From contig NZ_OY729424.1 of NCBI RefSeq assembly GCF_963422335.1, forward strand, positions 4,712,001-4,776,000: a stretch of DNA of 64,000 nt, written 5' to 3'. Shown here piece after piece: positions 50,648-58,441 of the stretch. The position numbers were made by a program, and so were the translations under genes. The notes under the pieces were generated by a model. The model worked only from the letters and a program-made list of their open reading frames with translations, was not told where the DNA came from and did not search any database. Position 1 is the first letter of the stretch. Every line of letters starts with the position of its first letter. The stretch is from an uncultured Roseateles sp. (GTDB lineage Bacteria; Pseudomonadota; Gammaproteobacteria; Burkholderiales; Burkholderiaceae_C).

Positions 50648-51832
50648 ATGCCCACTATCTGCCCCATGTCGGCCCGGCTGCACGCAGCCGCCAGCGCAGC
50701 CCTCGGCAGCCTGCTCATGACTTCCGCGTTCGCGCTGGAGGCACCGCTGGCCGCTGATACCCACATCAGCCAGGCCCAGCCGGCCGTCAACTATGGCGCC
50801 CTGCCCACCCTGAACGTGGGCGGCGGTTCCACAGGTCTGCTGCGCTTCGACCTGGGTACGCTGCCTGCCGGCACCGCCTCGGCCAAGCTGGTCAAGGCCA
50901 CGCTGGTGCTGTACGTCAACCGCGTGGGCAGCCCAGGCGCGATCGACCTCAACACGGTGAACTCACCGTGGACCGAGGCCGGCGTGACCTTCAACACCCA
51001 ACCCGCGGCAGGCGGCATCGGGTTGCTGAGCGTTCCGGTACCCGCCGCAGGACAGTTCCTGTCGATGGACGTCACCGCTCAGGTCAAGAGCTGGATCGAC
51101 AACCCAGCCAGCAACAACGGCTGGACCATCAGCGCCGCCGGCATCGCACCCACCACCACGGTGTTTTTCGACAGCAAGGAGAACACCGCCACCGGACATG
51201 TCGCCCGGCTGGATCTGACGCTGGCCGACCAGGGTCCGGCCGGCCCGCAGGGTACGCCCGGTGCCAAGGGTGCCACCGGGGCCACGGGCCCGAAGGGCGA
51301 CACCGGCCCTGCCGGACCGATCGGGCTGACCGGCCCGCCGGGCGCGCCCGGTGCCACGGGCGCCACGGGTGCCCCTGGGGCCAAGGGCGCTACCGGGGCC
51401 ACGGGCCCGCAGGGTCTGCAAGGCATCCAGGGGCCCAACGGGGTGGTCGATACCAAGACCTGGTACGGCGCGATCGCCAGCGTCGTCACGGTGACCAACA
51501 ACGGCTTCGCGTTCATCGGCCCGACCGTCAACATGACCGTCACCGGCAACCAGAAGATCGTCACCTCGGCCGCCTTCACGATCGGTTCAAGCTCGGGCGG
51601 GAACATTGCCTGGGAGATCTGCTACCGCAACACGACGTCGGCCGCGATCACGGCCCCTCGCTTCATTGTGTCGGCGGTGCCGGCCGGCAATCGCGTGACG
51701 ATCAGCCCGGCCAAGGCGCTGGCCCCGGGCGCCGGCACCTACGAGGTCGGCGTCTGTGTGGCCGGTGCCGGAGGCACCCGGACACTGGACCTCAACGACT
51801 GGGTCTGGGGCTGGGCGATGGTCGTCAATTGA
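50648..51832 (+). CDS. Secreted DNRLRE-domain protein with collagen-like repeat
   Basis: 394 residues. Signal peptide (about 1-30), DNRLRE domain (about 31-192: ADTHISQAQPAVNYGALPTL and GLLRFDLGTLPAGT are diagnostic), then 23 Gly-X-Y triplets (residues 196-264) and a C-terminal beta domain of about 125 residues with two Cys (WEICYRN, VGVCVAG). Probably a cell-surface or filament protein; the Gly-X-Y run could form a triple helix and the C-terminal domain could trimerise it. AAGGAA lies six bases before the ATG. Located 38 bases after the PEP-CTERM gene. Confidence 0.82.
   Translation: MPTICPMSARLHAAASAALGSLLMTSAFALEAPLAADTHISQAQPAVNYGALPTLNVGGGSTGLLRFDLGTLPAGTASAKLVKATLVLYVNRVGSPGAIDLNTVNSPWTEAGVTFNTQPAAGGIGLLSVPVPAAGQFLSMDVTAQVKSWIDNPASNNGWTISAAGIAPTTTVFFDSKENTATGHVARLDLTLADQGPAGPQGTPGAKGATGATGPKGDTGPAGPIGLTGPPGAPGATGATGAPGAKGATGATGPQGLQGIQGPNGVVDTKTWYGAIASVVTVTNNGFAFIGPTVNMTVTGNQKIVTSAAFTIGSSSGGNIAWEICYRNTTSAAITAPRFIVSAVPAGNRVTISPAKALAPGAGTYEVGVCVAGAGGTRTLDLNDWVWGWAMVVN
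51233..51439 (+). repeat. Collagen-like Gly-X-Y coding repeat
   Basis: 23 consecutive Gly-X-Y codon triplets, with frequent GAT, GAK, GPK and GPQ units. Two near-identical DNA stretches around GCCACCGGGGCCACGGGCCC recur within it. A GC-rich low-complexity repeat that could vary in length between strains. Confidence 0.85.
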
Positions 51833-52055
51833 GACGCGCTGCCCACTGGCTTGTCGATTTGGAGGCTGGCGGTCTTGAGCGTCGGCTGGCGCCCGTTGCA
51901 CAGGAGTCGGCTGCGCCCACTTGGTCGGTGGCAAGGCTGGGTTTCAGCCGCCTGTCGTAGCGCGCAACGGCTCCTATTGAAGTCGCATCTGTTGACGCTC
52001 GTCAGGGGATGCGGGTAGGGAGAGAATCACCGGCCAGACAGCCTGCCCCAACTTC

Positions 52056-53069
52056 ATGCTCATGACCGACGCTCAATACACGACCTTGCCGCAATGGCCC
52101 AATGCTTATCCGGACAGCGGCGCCCGCGCCACACTGAAACTCCTCAACGAGGATTTCATCGTGACCGAACTGCCGCTGCAGCTGCCCTCCGGTGAGGGCG
52201 AACACATCTGGCTGGACATCGAAAAGAACGGTGCCAACACCGCCTTCGTCGCCCAGCAGCTGGCCGAGGCCGCCGGCGTGCAGGAAAGGGACGTGGGCTA
52301 TGCCGGCCTCAAGGACCGCTACGCCATCACCCGACAGTGGTTCAGCATCTATTTGCCGAAAGGCGAGACGCCCGACCTGACCCAGCTTCAACACCCGGAA
52401 TTCAAGGTGCTGAGTCAGAGCCGCCACGTGAAAAAGCTGCGCCCCGGTGATCTGCAGGGCAACCGATTTCGCATCGTTCTGCGTGACGTGACCGGCGACC
52501 GCAACGCCATTGAGACCAATCTTCAAGCCGTTGCGTCACAGGGCGTGCCCAACTACTTCGGCGCTCAGCGTTTCGGCTTTGAGGGTGGCAACGTCGAACA
52601 GGGCCGGGCCATGCTGGCGCGCGAAATCCGCGTGCGCAACCCGAAGAAAAAGGGCATCTACCTGTCGGCAGTGCGCTCCTTCGTCTTCAATGAAGTGCTG
52701 GCGCTGCGAATTCAACAGGGACTCTGGGGCAAGACCCTGCTCGGTGACGTGATGGACGAGGCGGGCCGACCCACCGGCCCGCTCTGGGGACGGGGCCGCG
52801 TGATCACCACCGATCAAGCGCAGGCCCTGGAAAACGGCATGGCAGAACGTCACGCCACCCTGTGCGACGGCATGGAACACGCCGGTCTGGATCAGGGGCG
52901 CCGCGCCCTGGTGGCGAGCCCGGAGGCCATGTCATGGCAATGGCCGCAAGCCGATCAACTGGTGCTCACGTTCTCTTTGCCCGCCGGGAACTACGCCACC
53001 TCGGTTCTGAACGAAATCCTCCGCACCTCGGAGCCTGACCGGCACAACGAGTCTGCGCCTGTCGAATGA
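52056..53069 (+). CDS. truD: tRNA pseudouridine(13) synthase TruD
   Basis: 337 residues. The catalytic motif GYAGLKDRYAITRQ places the nucleophile at Asp87. Other landmarks are FIVTELPLQLPSGEGEH, GVPNYFGAQRFG and RSFVFNEVLALRI, and LPAGNYATSVLNEIL near the end. It converts U13 of tRNA-Glu to pseudouridine. No normal ispF/surE neighbours; it stands alone at the start of an accessory region. Two ATGs (52056, 52062) are possible, and no strong ribosome site is seen. Confidence 0.9.
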   Translation: MLMTDAQYTTLPQWPNAYPDSGARATLKLLNEDFIVTELPLQLPSGEGEHIWLDIEKNGANTAFVAQQLAEAAGVQERDVGYAGLKDRYAITRQWFSIYLPKGETPDLTQLQHPEFKVLSQSRHVKKLRPGDLQGNRFRIVLRDVTGDRNAIETNLQAVASQGVPNYFGAQRFGFEGGNVEQGRAMLAREIRVRNPKKKGIYLSAVRSFVFNEVLALRIQQGLWGKTLLGDVMDEAGRPTGPLWGRGRVITTDQAQALENGMAERHATLCDGMEHAGLDQGRRALVASPEAMSWQWPQADQLVLTFSLPAGNYATSVLNEILRTSEPDRHNESAPVE

Positions 53070-53279
53070 CGGAGTCCTCACCTCGGGTTGTGGGGTGCAG
53101 CCCCTGTTCCTGGCACACCGTTTCCCGTCCGGCCGCAACGTCATGAGGTTGGGTCGTGTGCAAGTCGCGCAATCCCTTGCGCGTACAACGGGCACATGAC
53201 GTTGAACCATTCGCCAAACCTGATCGTCAGCTACCAAGTTCATCCAGCCCCATGCGCTGCTGCGTGAATCCGGCGCAAT

Positions 53280-53654
53280 GTGCTCGCATTGCAGATCACG
53301 CTCGACGCCGGAGAAAGTGTCACGCTGGAGCTGCAAAGACTGGTGCGGCTTCACGGCATGCCGAGCAGCGCCCATGCGCAGGCGGAAGCCGGAACAGACC
53401 CCGACGTTCTCGCCATGATCGAGGCGATGTCGCGTGTCGCGCGACGTCCGGATACCGGCGACGCCCCAGCGCAGGCGCCGGAGTCCGATGAGTCGCAATG
53501 GCGCGGGCTGGGCGACCAGCTGTGCGCGGCGATGGACGGTGGCGCGTTGCCCTCCCAGCCCGAGGTCCGTCTGCTGGCGCGCGAAACCAGCGACCGAATC
53601 CTCGCCTTCGGCGGTGGCGATCAGGCGGTTGTTGCCGCGCTCGCGCATTCCTGA
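53280..53654 (+). pseudogene. MerR-family regulator fragment (C-terminal effector part)
   Basis: 124 residues, first codon GTG, directly after an in-frame stop at 53265. The text (MLALQITLDAGESV, later LLARETSDRILAFGGGDQ) resembles the dimerisation helix and TipAS-like end of MerR regulators (typically LAxRWxxLxxxFTGGD). The N-terminal helix-turn-helix is missing and cannot be found upstream in other frames. Probably the remains of a gene cut by rearrangement. Moderately uncertain. Confidence 0.4.
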
Positions 53655-53912
53655 GGCACCCGACTCGCCGCTGACGAAGAGGTTGCCCCATCTGGCCCGT
53701 AGCGGCTGAAGGACCGAATGTTCATAAAATGGCCCTGAGACATTTCACCAGGACGAGTATCAACGGCGGATCGATATCCCGCAGCGGCGATTGGATTCAA
53801 TGTCTTACGACTGCGGATCGGCAATTGGGCCGGAACACCTCAGGGTGCAAGGTGCGGCAGGCCGACGATGGCGCCTGTTGATCTTCCCGCTCACTGCCTG
53901 CGAGAGAACCAC

Positions 53913-55238
53913 ATGCCAGGTCCCAACCCCCTCGACCCGCATCCGATGCGCGGCTTTCCCCAGGTCTGCTTCATCAAGAACACGGTGAAGAATCCCAACA
54001 TCGTGGTGGGCGACTACACCTACTACGACGATCCGGAGGCCTCGGAAGACTTTGAGCGCAACGTGCTCTATCACTTCCCGTTCATCGGTGACAAGCTCAT
54101 CATCGGCAAGTTCTGCGCGATCGCGCGTGGGGTCCGCTTCATCATGAACGGTGCCAATCACAAGACCAATGGCTTATCGACCTATCCCTTCTTTATCTTC
54201 GGGAATGGCTGGGAGGAAGTCGCGCCGGCGCCAGGAGATTTGCCCCACAAGGGCGATACTGTCGTCGGCAACGACGTTTGGATTGGCTACCAGGTCACGG
54301 TCATGCCGGGCGTGCGAATCGGGGATGGAGCCATCATCGCCTCGGGCTCGGTCGTGACTTCGGACGTGGCGCCCTTCACCATCGTGGGTGGCAATCCAGC
54401 CAAGCCAGTAAAGGTTCGCTTCAACGACGCACAGATCGCGAAGCTGCTCGAAGTTGCCTGGTGGGATTGGCCAATCGATGTGGTCTCCGCCAATCTAGCT
54501 CTGATCGTCGGCAACGACGTCGAGGCCCTCGCTGCCGTCAAGCCCCCTGACGAGCACTTGCACACGCAACGGCGCGGATTGCCATCGCTGTCCCGGATCA
54601 CAAAGCAAAGTACGTTCCGGCCGCAGCCGCGGCCGCCATGCAGCCGCCGGGCCACGCAGTCCGAACTGGAAGATCCGACAGAAGCGTCGAAAGCAGGGGG
54701 CGCCCTTCATAATCAAGACCGGTCCCCCACTTGTTCGAGATGCCAACCTTTCATCATGGATAAATTCTTGCTGCAGCAGCAGGTGCTGGAACGGCTCGCC
54801 GAAGACCTGCTGCAAGCCGAACAGGCAGCGCGGGCGGCCCATGAAGCGGCGACTCACGAAGAAAACATCGCCGAAAACAAGTACGACACATTGGGTCTCG
54901 AAGCCGCCTACCTGGCCACTGGCCAGGCTCGTCGCGCCGATGCCATCCGCCAGGCGATGGCCAATTGGCGCCAATTCCGCCCCCGCCCCTACGACGCCAG
55001 CAAAGGTATACAGCTCGGCGCGCTGGTCTGCCTGGTCGATTCCGACGACAAGCAGCAACAGCTCTTTCTCGGCCCGGATGGAGGCAGCATGAAGTTGGTC
55101 AGCGGCGCTGAGCTCGTTCAGGTCATCAGCAGCGAAGCCCCGTTGGGCAGGGCCATGCTGGGCAAATGCGAGGGTGACGAGGTGTCGATACAGGTCGCTC
55201 CAATCCGACAGCAGTTTGAGGTGCTGCGGGTGCATTAG
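53913..55238 (+). CDS. CatB/Vat-type acetyltransferase reading in frame into a GreA/GreB-like domain
   Basis: 441 residues as read. Residues 1-215 are a hexapeptide-repeat xenobiotic O-acetyltransferase: GDKLIIGKFCAIARGVRFI, catalytic His in GANHKTNGLSTYPF, VVGNDVWIGYQVTVMPGVRIG, and GGNPAKPVKVRF. A linker of about 65 residues (216-281) looks like translated noncoding DNA, rich in Pro/Arg/Ser. Residue 282 is a Met (54756) starting a complete 160-residue GreA/GreB-family protein. No stop codon lies between. Either the acetyltransferase lost its stop and reads through, or the two are separate genes with the second ATG used independently. GAGAG lies eight bases before 53913. Confidence 0.6.
   Translation: MPGPNPLDPHPMRGFPQVCFIKNTVKNPNIVVGDYTYYDDPEASEDFERNVLYHFPFIGDKLIIGKFCAIARGVRFIMNGANHKTNGLSTYPFFIFGNGWEEVAPAPGDLPHKGDTVVGNDVWIGYQVTVMPGVRIGDGAIIASGSVVTSDVAPFTIVGGNPAKPVKVRFNDAQIAKLLEVAWWDWPIDVVSANLALIVGNDVEALAAVKPPDEHLHTQRRGLPSLSRITKQSTFRPQPRPPCSRRATQSELEDPTEASKAGGALHNQDRSPTCSRCQPFIMDKFLLQQQVLERLAEDLLQAEQAARAAHEAATHEENIAENKYDTLGLEAAYLATGQARRADAIRQAMANWRQFRPRPYDASKGIQLGALVCLVDSDDKQQQLFLGPDGGSMKLVSGAELVQVISSEAPLGRAMLGKCEGDEVSIQVAPIRQQFEVLRVH
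54756..55238 (+). CDS. GreA/GreB-family transcription elongation factor-like protein
   Basis: 160 residues if it starts at the ATG at 54756. An N-terminal antiparallel coiled coil (MDKFLLQQQVLERLAEDLLQ, then long Ala/Glu-rich helices to about residue 70) is followed by the C-terminal FKBP-like domain: GIQLGALVCLVDSDDKQQQL and VISSEAPLGRAMLGKCEGDE, the SPLGxALxGKxxGD motif of GreA. Such short Gre-like proteins may bind RNA polymerase; cleavage stimulation needs acidic residues at the coiled-coil tip, where HEENIAENKYDT provides Glu/Asp. It lies in frame with the upstream acetyltransferase. Confidence 0.75.
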   Translation: MDKFLLQQQVLERLAEDLLQAEQAARAAHEAATHEENIAENKYDTLGLEAAYLATGQARRADAIRQAMANWRQFRPRPYDASKGIQLGALVCLVDSDDKQQQLFLGPDGGSMKLVSGAELVQVISSEAPLGRAMLGKCEGDEVSIQVAPIRQQFEVLRVH

Positions 55239-55251
55239 GCTGCAGGCAAGT

Positions 55252-55707
55252 TCACGCCGAATGGATCAGGAATTGATCGCCCCGCCGCCTTGAGGAAGCT
55301 CTACTCAACTTGTGGCGAGCTATACGGCGTTCGTTCGCTCTCTCGGCCTCGCGCGCATAGAAACTCACCTTGCCGTCGCTCGTCGCGCCTGAGCCGATGA
55401 CCGCAACGGGTCGCTTTGGAATCTCCGTGTTGCGTGCAAGGGCCGCACTATGTTCTGCTTCAGAAGATGCTCCGTCCCTCTTGCCAGTATTCATAGACCG
55501 CTCAGGGAGATTCGCACCAGAACGCACGCCGTCATGGATGTATTCGATGCTCAGTTTCGGTTGCATGCGCGTGTCGCTTCCAACGGCCTCGCACGATTGC
55601 CCAGGATGAAGCACCTACTCCGTCGTGTACGGCTCGAGTACCACGCGGAGCGGACCGCCAGAGCCATCCCGCAGCTTGAGCGAGGTGATCAAGTCCACTC
55701 GATGCAT
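55252..55707 (-). pseudogene. Small hypothetical gene interrupted by an in-frame amber codon
   Basis: Reading leftward from the ATG at 55707 gives 30 codons (LITSLKLRDGSGGPLRVVLE, then PYTTE), a TAG at 55617-55615, and then 120 further codons in the same frame (VLHPGQSCEAV, KLSIEYIHDG). The two sides join like one small protein of the LEPWGEEYPLPPG-type family, in which an aromatic residue (Tyr) is usual where the TAG stands. A single substitution could account for it. The later 80 residues are low-complexity and basic and may be noncoding. The start overlaps an attC-like end, so it may have been a gene cassette. Confidence 0.4.
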
Positions 55708-55797
55708 AACGTTTTAAATGATTGTCATCCGACAGCGAGCAAAGCCCGATGCTGGACGCTCCCTCGATGGCGGGGCGGCATTCGAATGGCCACAGCC

Positions 55798-56187
55798 CTA
55801 AGCTGGTTGACGAGCGTAGCTGATGGTGAGCATTTCCCACTGATGACCGTCGGGCTCGTTCCAGTAGACCATGCTTCCGCCGTATTCGGTGTTGATCTTC
55901 ATGTCCATCGGGCCGCGAACAGAACTGCGGTAGTTGATGCCCGCAGCGCTGATGCGCCCAAGGATTGCGTTGAATTCCTCCTGGCTCACGCGGAAGCAGA
56001 AGTGATAGATAGGAAAGGGCTCTTCCGTTTCAACGAAGTCAAGAGTGAGGCCTTCACTGACGTAGACCGGTGAGAACGGGCCAAGCCCGACTTCTGCCCA
56101 GGGCACGCCAAGGAGTTCTGCCAGAAGTTTTGCCGAAGCGACCTTGTGATGCGACGGAACGATGGTGTGGTCCAGTTCTACCGACAT
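55798..56187 (-). CDS. VOC (glyoxalase/bleomycin resistance) family protein
   Basis: 129 residues with a two-module beta-alpha-beta-beta-beta fold. LDHTIVPSHHKVASAKLLAE begins it (metal-type His near 7); FPIYHFCFRVSQEEFNAIL, GGSMVYWNEPDGHQWEML and the terminal ITISY-like strand fit the family. Function unknown; VOC proteins are common in integron cassettes. It starts 23 bases after the attC-like site's GTTAGGC end. Confidence 0.8.
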   Translation of the reverse strand: MSVELDHTIVPSHHKVASAKLLAELLGVPWAEVGLGPFSPVYVSEGLTLDFVETEEPFPIYHFCFRVSQEEFNAILGRISAAGINYRSSVRGPMDMKINTEYGGSMVYWNEPDGHQWEMLTISYARQPA

Positions 56188-56209
56188 GGCGTACTCCAGT
56201 GTTCGTGCC

Positions 56210-56278
56210 GCCTAACGTTTTAGCTGCGAAAAGTGACTCGGCTTGCCGGGGCACGTCATCGCCATTAAAGCGTTATGC
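56210..56278 (-). other. Integron attC-like recombination site
   Basis: Read on the minus strand, the site begins GCATAAC (near the R'' consensus RYYYAAC), has an inner imperfect hairpin with TGAC and GTCA arms and a CGGC-AA-GCCG tip, and ends GTTAGGC, an exact match to GTTRRRY. The stop codon TAA of the upstream membrane-protein gene lies within GCATAAC, and the next gene starts 23 bases past GTTAGGC, just as in gene cassettes. Length 69 bases. A second, weaker end (GTTATGC, 55710-55704) lies about 506 bases further on. Confidence 0.5.
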
Positions 56279-56629
56279 GTCACCTTTGAGGGCCCTAAAA
56301 GTCCAGAGGCCGCCCAAGAAATCTACGGCACCAAAGGCGACAAGCATTGGTTGCGCAAACCCGAGTAGCCAGAAGGCAGTGAACGCTATCAAGACGAGCG
56401 TGCGGGTGAAAACCGTTGCTCGGAAGAACTCTGTGGCTTCGCACTTGGCTGCGTAGATGTAGTACACGCCCAGATTGAATACGACGACTCCAAGGACTCG
56501 AATCCAGACTTCGCTCGTGGTGGGCATGAGGGATGCCGCCAGGAGCAAATTGGGGACAAAGACAAGCACTACCCCCAATGCCAGCAGGTAGTAGCCAAAC
56601 GCACGAACTGTGAAGGCTGCTTTGGTCAT
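56273..56629 (-). CDS. Small four-helix membrane protein, probable gene cassette
   Basis: 118 residues from the ATG at 56629, with GGAG five bases upstream. Four membrane segments (about 8-30, 36-56, 65-85, 88-108). Contexts such as FGYYLLALGVVLVFVPNLLL and FNLGVYYIYAAKCEATEFF resemble small DoxX-like or DUF4345-like proteins, but I cannot name the family. Its stop TAA is inside the attC-like site. Base use is less GC-rich than neighbours, consistent with transfer. Confidence 0.7.
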   Translation of the reverse strand: MTKAAFTVRAFGYYLLALGVVLVFVPNLLLAASLMPTTSEVWIRVLGVVVFNLGVYYIYAAKCEATEFFRATVFTRTLVLIAFTAFWLLGFAQPMLVAFGAVDFLGGLWTFRALKGDA

Positions 56630-56711
56630 GCTGTCTCCTACGTGTTGATTTCCGCACGATCCTGACCCACCGGGGCTGCGGATGAAATCTTGGACTGCCA
56701 GGAGGTGGTTC

Positions 56712-57030
56712 ATGTATACCTACGAGGACCGGATGCGAGCGGTCGAGCTGTACATCAAGCTCAGCAAACTCGCCAGGGCGACCATCCGCCCGTTGGGCTA
56801 TCCGACGAAGAATGCCTTGAAGAGCTGGCACCGAGAGTACGAGCGACAGCTCGACCTGGCAAGGGGCTAGCTGCCGAGGAAACCCCAAGTACTCGCAGGT
56901 CCAAAAGGAGGCGGCGGTCAGGCACTACATCGACCATGGTCGCTGCATCGCGCACACCACGGAAGCGCTGGGATATCCCGGCCGGGGCTCGCCAGCTGTT
57001 TGGATCGGTGAAATGCGTCCAGAGCTGAGG
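56712..57030 (+). pseudogene. IS3-family transposase OrfA remnant, frameshifted
   Basis: Starting at 56712, MYTYEDRMRAVELYIKLSKL and TIRPLGYPTKNALKSWHREY match the first helix-turn-helix of IS3-type OrfA. The frame ends near 56870. A +1 shift continues it as KYSQVQKEAAVRHYIDHGRC and TTEALGYPGRG to about 57030, the second helix-turn-helix. No OrfB and no clean terminal repeats are visible. Marks decay of a mobile element at the island edge. Confidence 0.7.
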
Positions 57031-57071
57031 GTGCACGTTGTTGGCACGTCAGGCCAAGCGGCCCAGCGCCC

Positions 57072-57381
57072 TCAAGCGCTGAAGCGCGAGGCAGTCATTG
57101 CTCTGTGCACGCGTGTTGGCAGCGCAGACGCCTTGGCCCACTCTTCGGCTTGTCGCGGGTAGAGATACTTTGGGACAACTCCGGCGCACCCGCGAGACGG
57201 ATGCGGACGCGCCATTTCAGTGACTTGAAAACCTTGATGCGTACATCGTCGTGACAAGCACCGGCCGGTTGATCGCAGAGCGCCTTGGCAGATGCCTCGT
57301 CGTCGAAGTTGCGTTGTCGTGCGGCAGACCCTTGCCAGTGACTCGCCAGGTCTGGTAACTGCGTTTGCCGTATGTGGCCAT
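57072..57381 (-). pseudogene. Tyrosine recombinase (integrase) N-terminal remnant
   Basis: From the ATG at 57381 on the minus strand, MATYGKRSYQTWRVTGKGLP begins like a phage-type integrase. After a frameshift the text continues FDDEASAKALCDQ and SLKWRVRIRLAGAPELSQ; after another, QAEEWAKASALPTRVHRAMT. Joined, these read as the Arm-type domain plus the start of the core-binding domain. At least two shifts and no catalytic Arg-His-Arg-Tyr domain remain. It lies next to the 3' end of tRNA-Val, the classical spot for island integrases. Confidence 0.5.
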
Positions 57382-57510
57382 TTCGATCTCCGATGTAGAC
57401 GCCTGGGGGCGATGCCGTTCGGAGCGCAGTGGGCCAAAATTGGTCAAAAAAAAGAATCTGCGGCCCGAACGAGGCAGTTCGGGCGAATTCGGCAGGCCGT
57501 GGGAAAAACA

Positions 57511-57546
57511 AAAAACCCCGTGAAGTCAATGACTTACGGGGTTTTT
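57511..57546 (-). terminator. Terminator downstream of tRNA-Val
   Basis: AAAAACCCCGT and ACGGGGTTTTT form an 11-bp arm pair, extended by the inner AAGTC and GACTT; minus-strand transcripts from the tRNA end in U residues. The same hairpin can act in both directions. Confidence 0.9.
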
Positions 57547-57550
57547 GTCT

Positions 57551-57625
57551 TGGTGGGCGGTGCAGGGTTCGAACCTGCGACCCCTGCCGTGTGAAGGCAG
57601 TGCTCTACCGCTGAGCTAACCGCCC
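57551..57625 (-). tRNA. tRNA-Val (anticodon CAC)
   Basis: 75 bases including an encoded CCA. The acceptor stem GGGCGGT, D-arm TTAGCTCAGCGGTAGAGC (AGCTCAGCGGTAGAGC), anticodon stem CTGCC around loop TTCACAC (anticodon CAC), and T-arm GGTTCGAACC are all present and pair correctly. Reads the Val codon GUG. It stands alone, downstream of dnaQ, and borders the accessory region on its 3' side. Confidence 0.95.
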
Positions 57626-57705
57626 GGTATCTTGTGCTGGCATCGCTGCCTGACCCAATCTTCCGGGATCCTGCGTTGCATTGCTGCTTTGCGGGAAGCC
57701 TCAAA

Positions 57706-58422
57706 TTATGCCACAGTTTTTTCGCGTGCCCGCCAAATTGTTTTGCCGCCACTCGCTTTGTCGAGATCGGCCAGCACCACCTCGTGGGCGGCGAGTTCGT
57801 CGGCGCTGGGCTCAATCACCTTGAGCGTGAAGCTGGCGAAGTCGACCGCGGCAATGGTCAACTCACCGTCGCTGCCGCTGCCGCCGCTGTCGATCAGCAG
57901 CGCGTCCTGGCCGCGGGTCATGCGGATATAGACCTCGGCCAGCAGGCCCGCATCGAGCAGCGCGCCGTGCAGCGTGCGGTTCGAGTTATCAACCTCCAGG
58001 CGTTTGCACAGCGCGTCCAGCGAATTGGATTTGCCGGGGAACATCTCGCGCGCCATCAGCAGGCTGTCCTTGATGGCGCCCACGCTTTGCGCAAATGGCG
58101 GGCGGCCCAGGCGCCTGAGCTCCTCATTCAGGAAGCCGACGTCGAAGCTGGCGTTGTGGATGATGATCTCGGCGCCGGCGAGATAGTCCATCAGCTCGTC
58201 GGCGACGGCGCCGAACAGCGGCTTGTCGGCCAGGAACTCCTCGGTCAGGCCGTGCACGCGCAGCGCCTCTTCATGGCTGGCGCGTTCGGGGTTGACGTAG
58301 AAGTGCTTGTTCTCGCCGGTCAGCTGGCGGTTGATCATCTCGACGCAGCCGACTTCGACCAGGCGGTCGCCTGATTCGGGGCTCAGGCCGGTGGTTTCGG
58401 TGTCCAGAAAGATTTGACGCAT
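57706..58422 (-). CDS. dnaQ: DNA polymerase III epsilon subunit
   Basis: 238 residues. Exonuclease motifs: FLDTETTGL (Asp7, Glu9), HNASFDVGFL (Asp in ExoII) and HGALLDAGLLAEVY (ExoIII epsilon with His and Asp). The C terminus carries the short polymerase-binding tail (about 190-238). Proofreading 3'-5' exonuclease of the replicase, in the cytoplasm. Located 19 bases downstream of lgt on the same strand. Confidence 0.95.
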   Translation of the reverse strand: MRQIFLDTETTGLSPESGDRLVEVGCVEMINRQLTGENKHFYVNPERASHEEALRVHGLTEEFLADKPLFGAVADELMDYLAGAEIIIHNASFDVGFLNEELRRLGRPPFAQSVGAIKDSLLMAREMFPGKSNSLDALCKRLEVDNSNRTLHGALLDAGLLAEVYIRMTRGQDALLIDSGGSGSDGELTIAAVDFASFTLKVIEPSADELAAHEVVLADLDKASGGKTIWRAREKTVA

Positions 58423-58441
58423 GGTGTGCCTATTCGTCCTC

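Noticed and set aside
53070..53279. N-terminal helix-turn-helix of the MerR-like fragment in another frame
   Set aside because: No frame upstream gives MerR-like text; the region appears unrelated.
55704..55812. Second full attC site after the VOC gene
   Set aside because: One end (GTTATGC) and a weak inner stem exist, but no acceptable RYYYAAC partner is found near the VOC stop.
55532..55840. A 102-codon minus-strand frame next to the VOC gene
   Set aside because: It overlaps the VOC gene end and the amber-interrupted gene in another frame, with no family resemblance.
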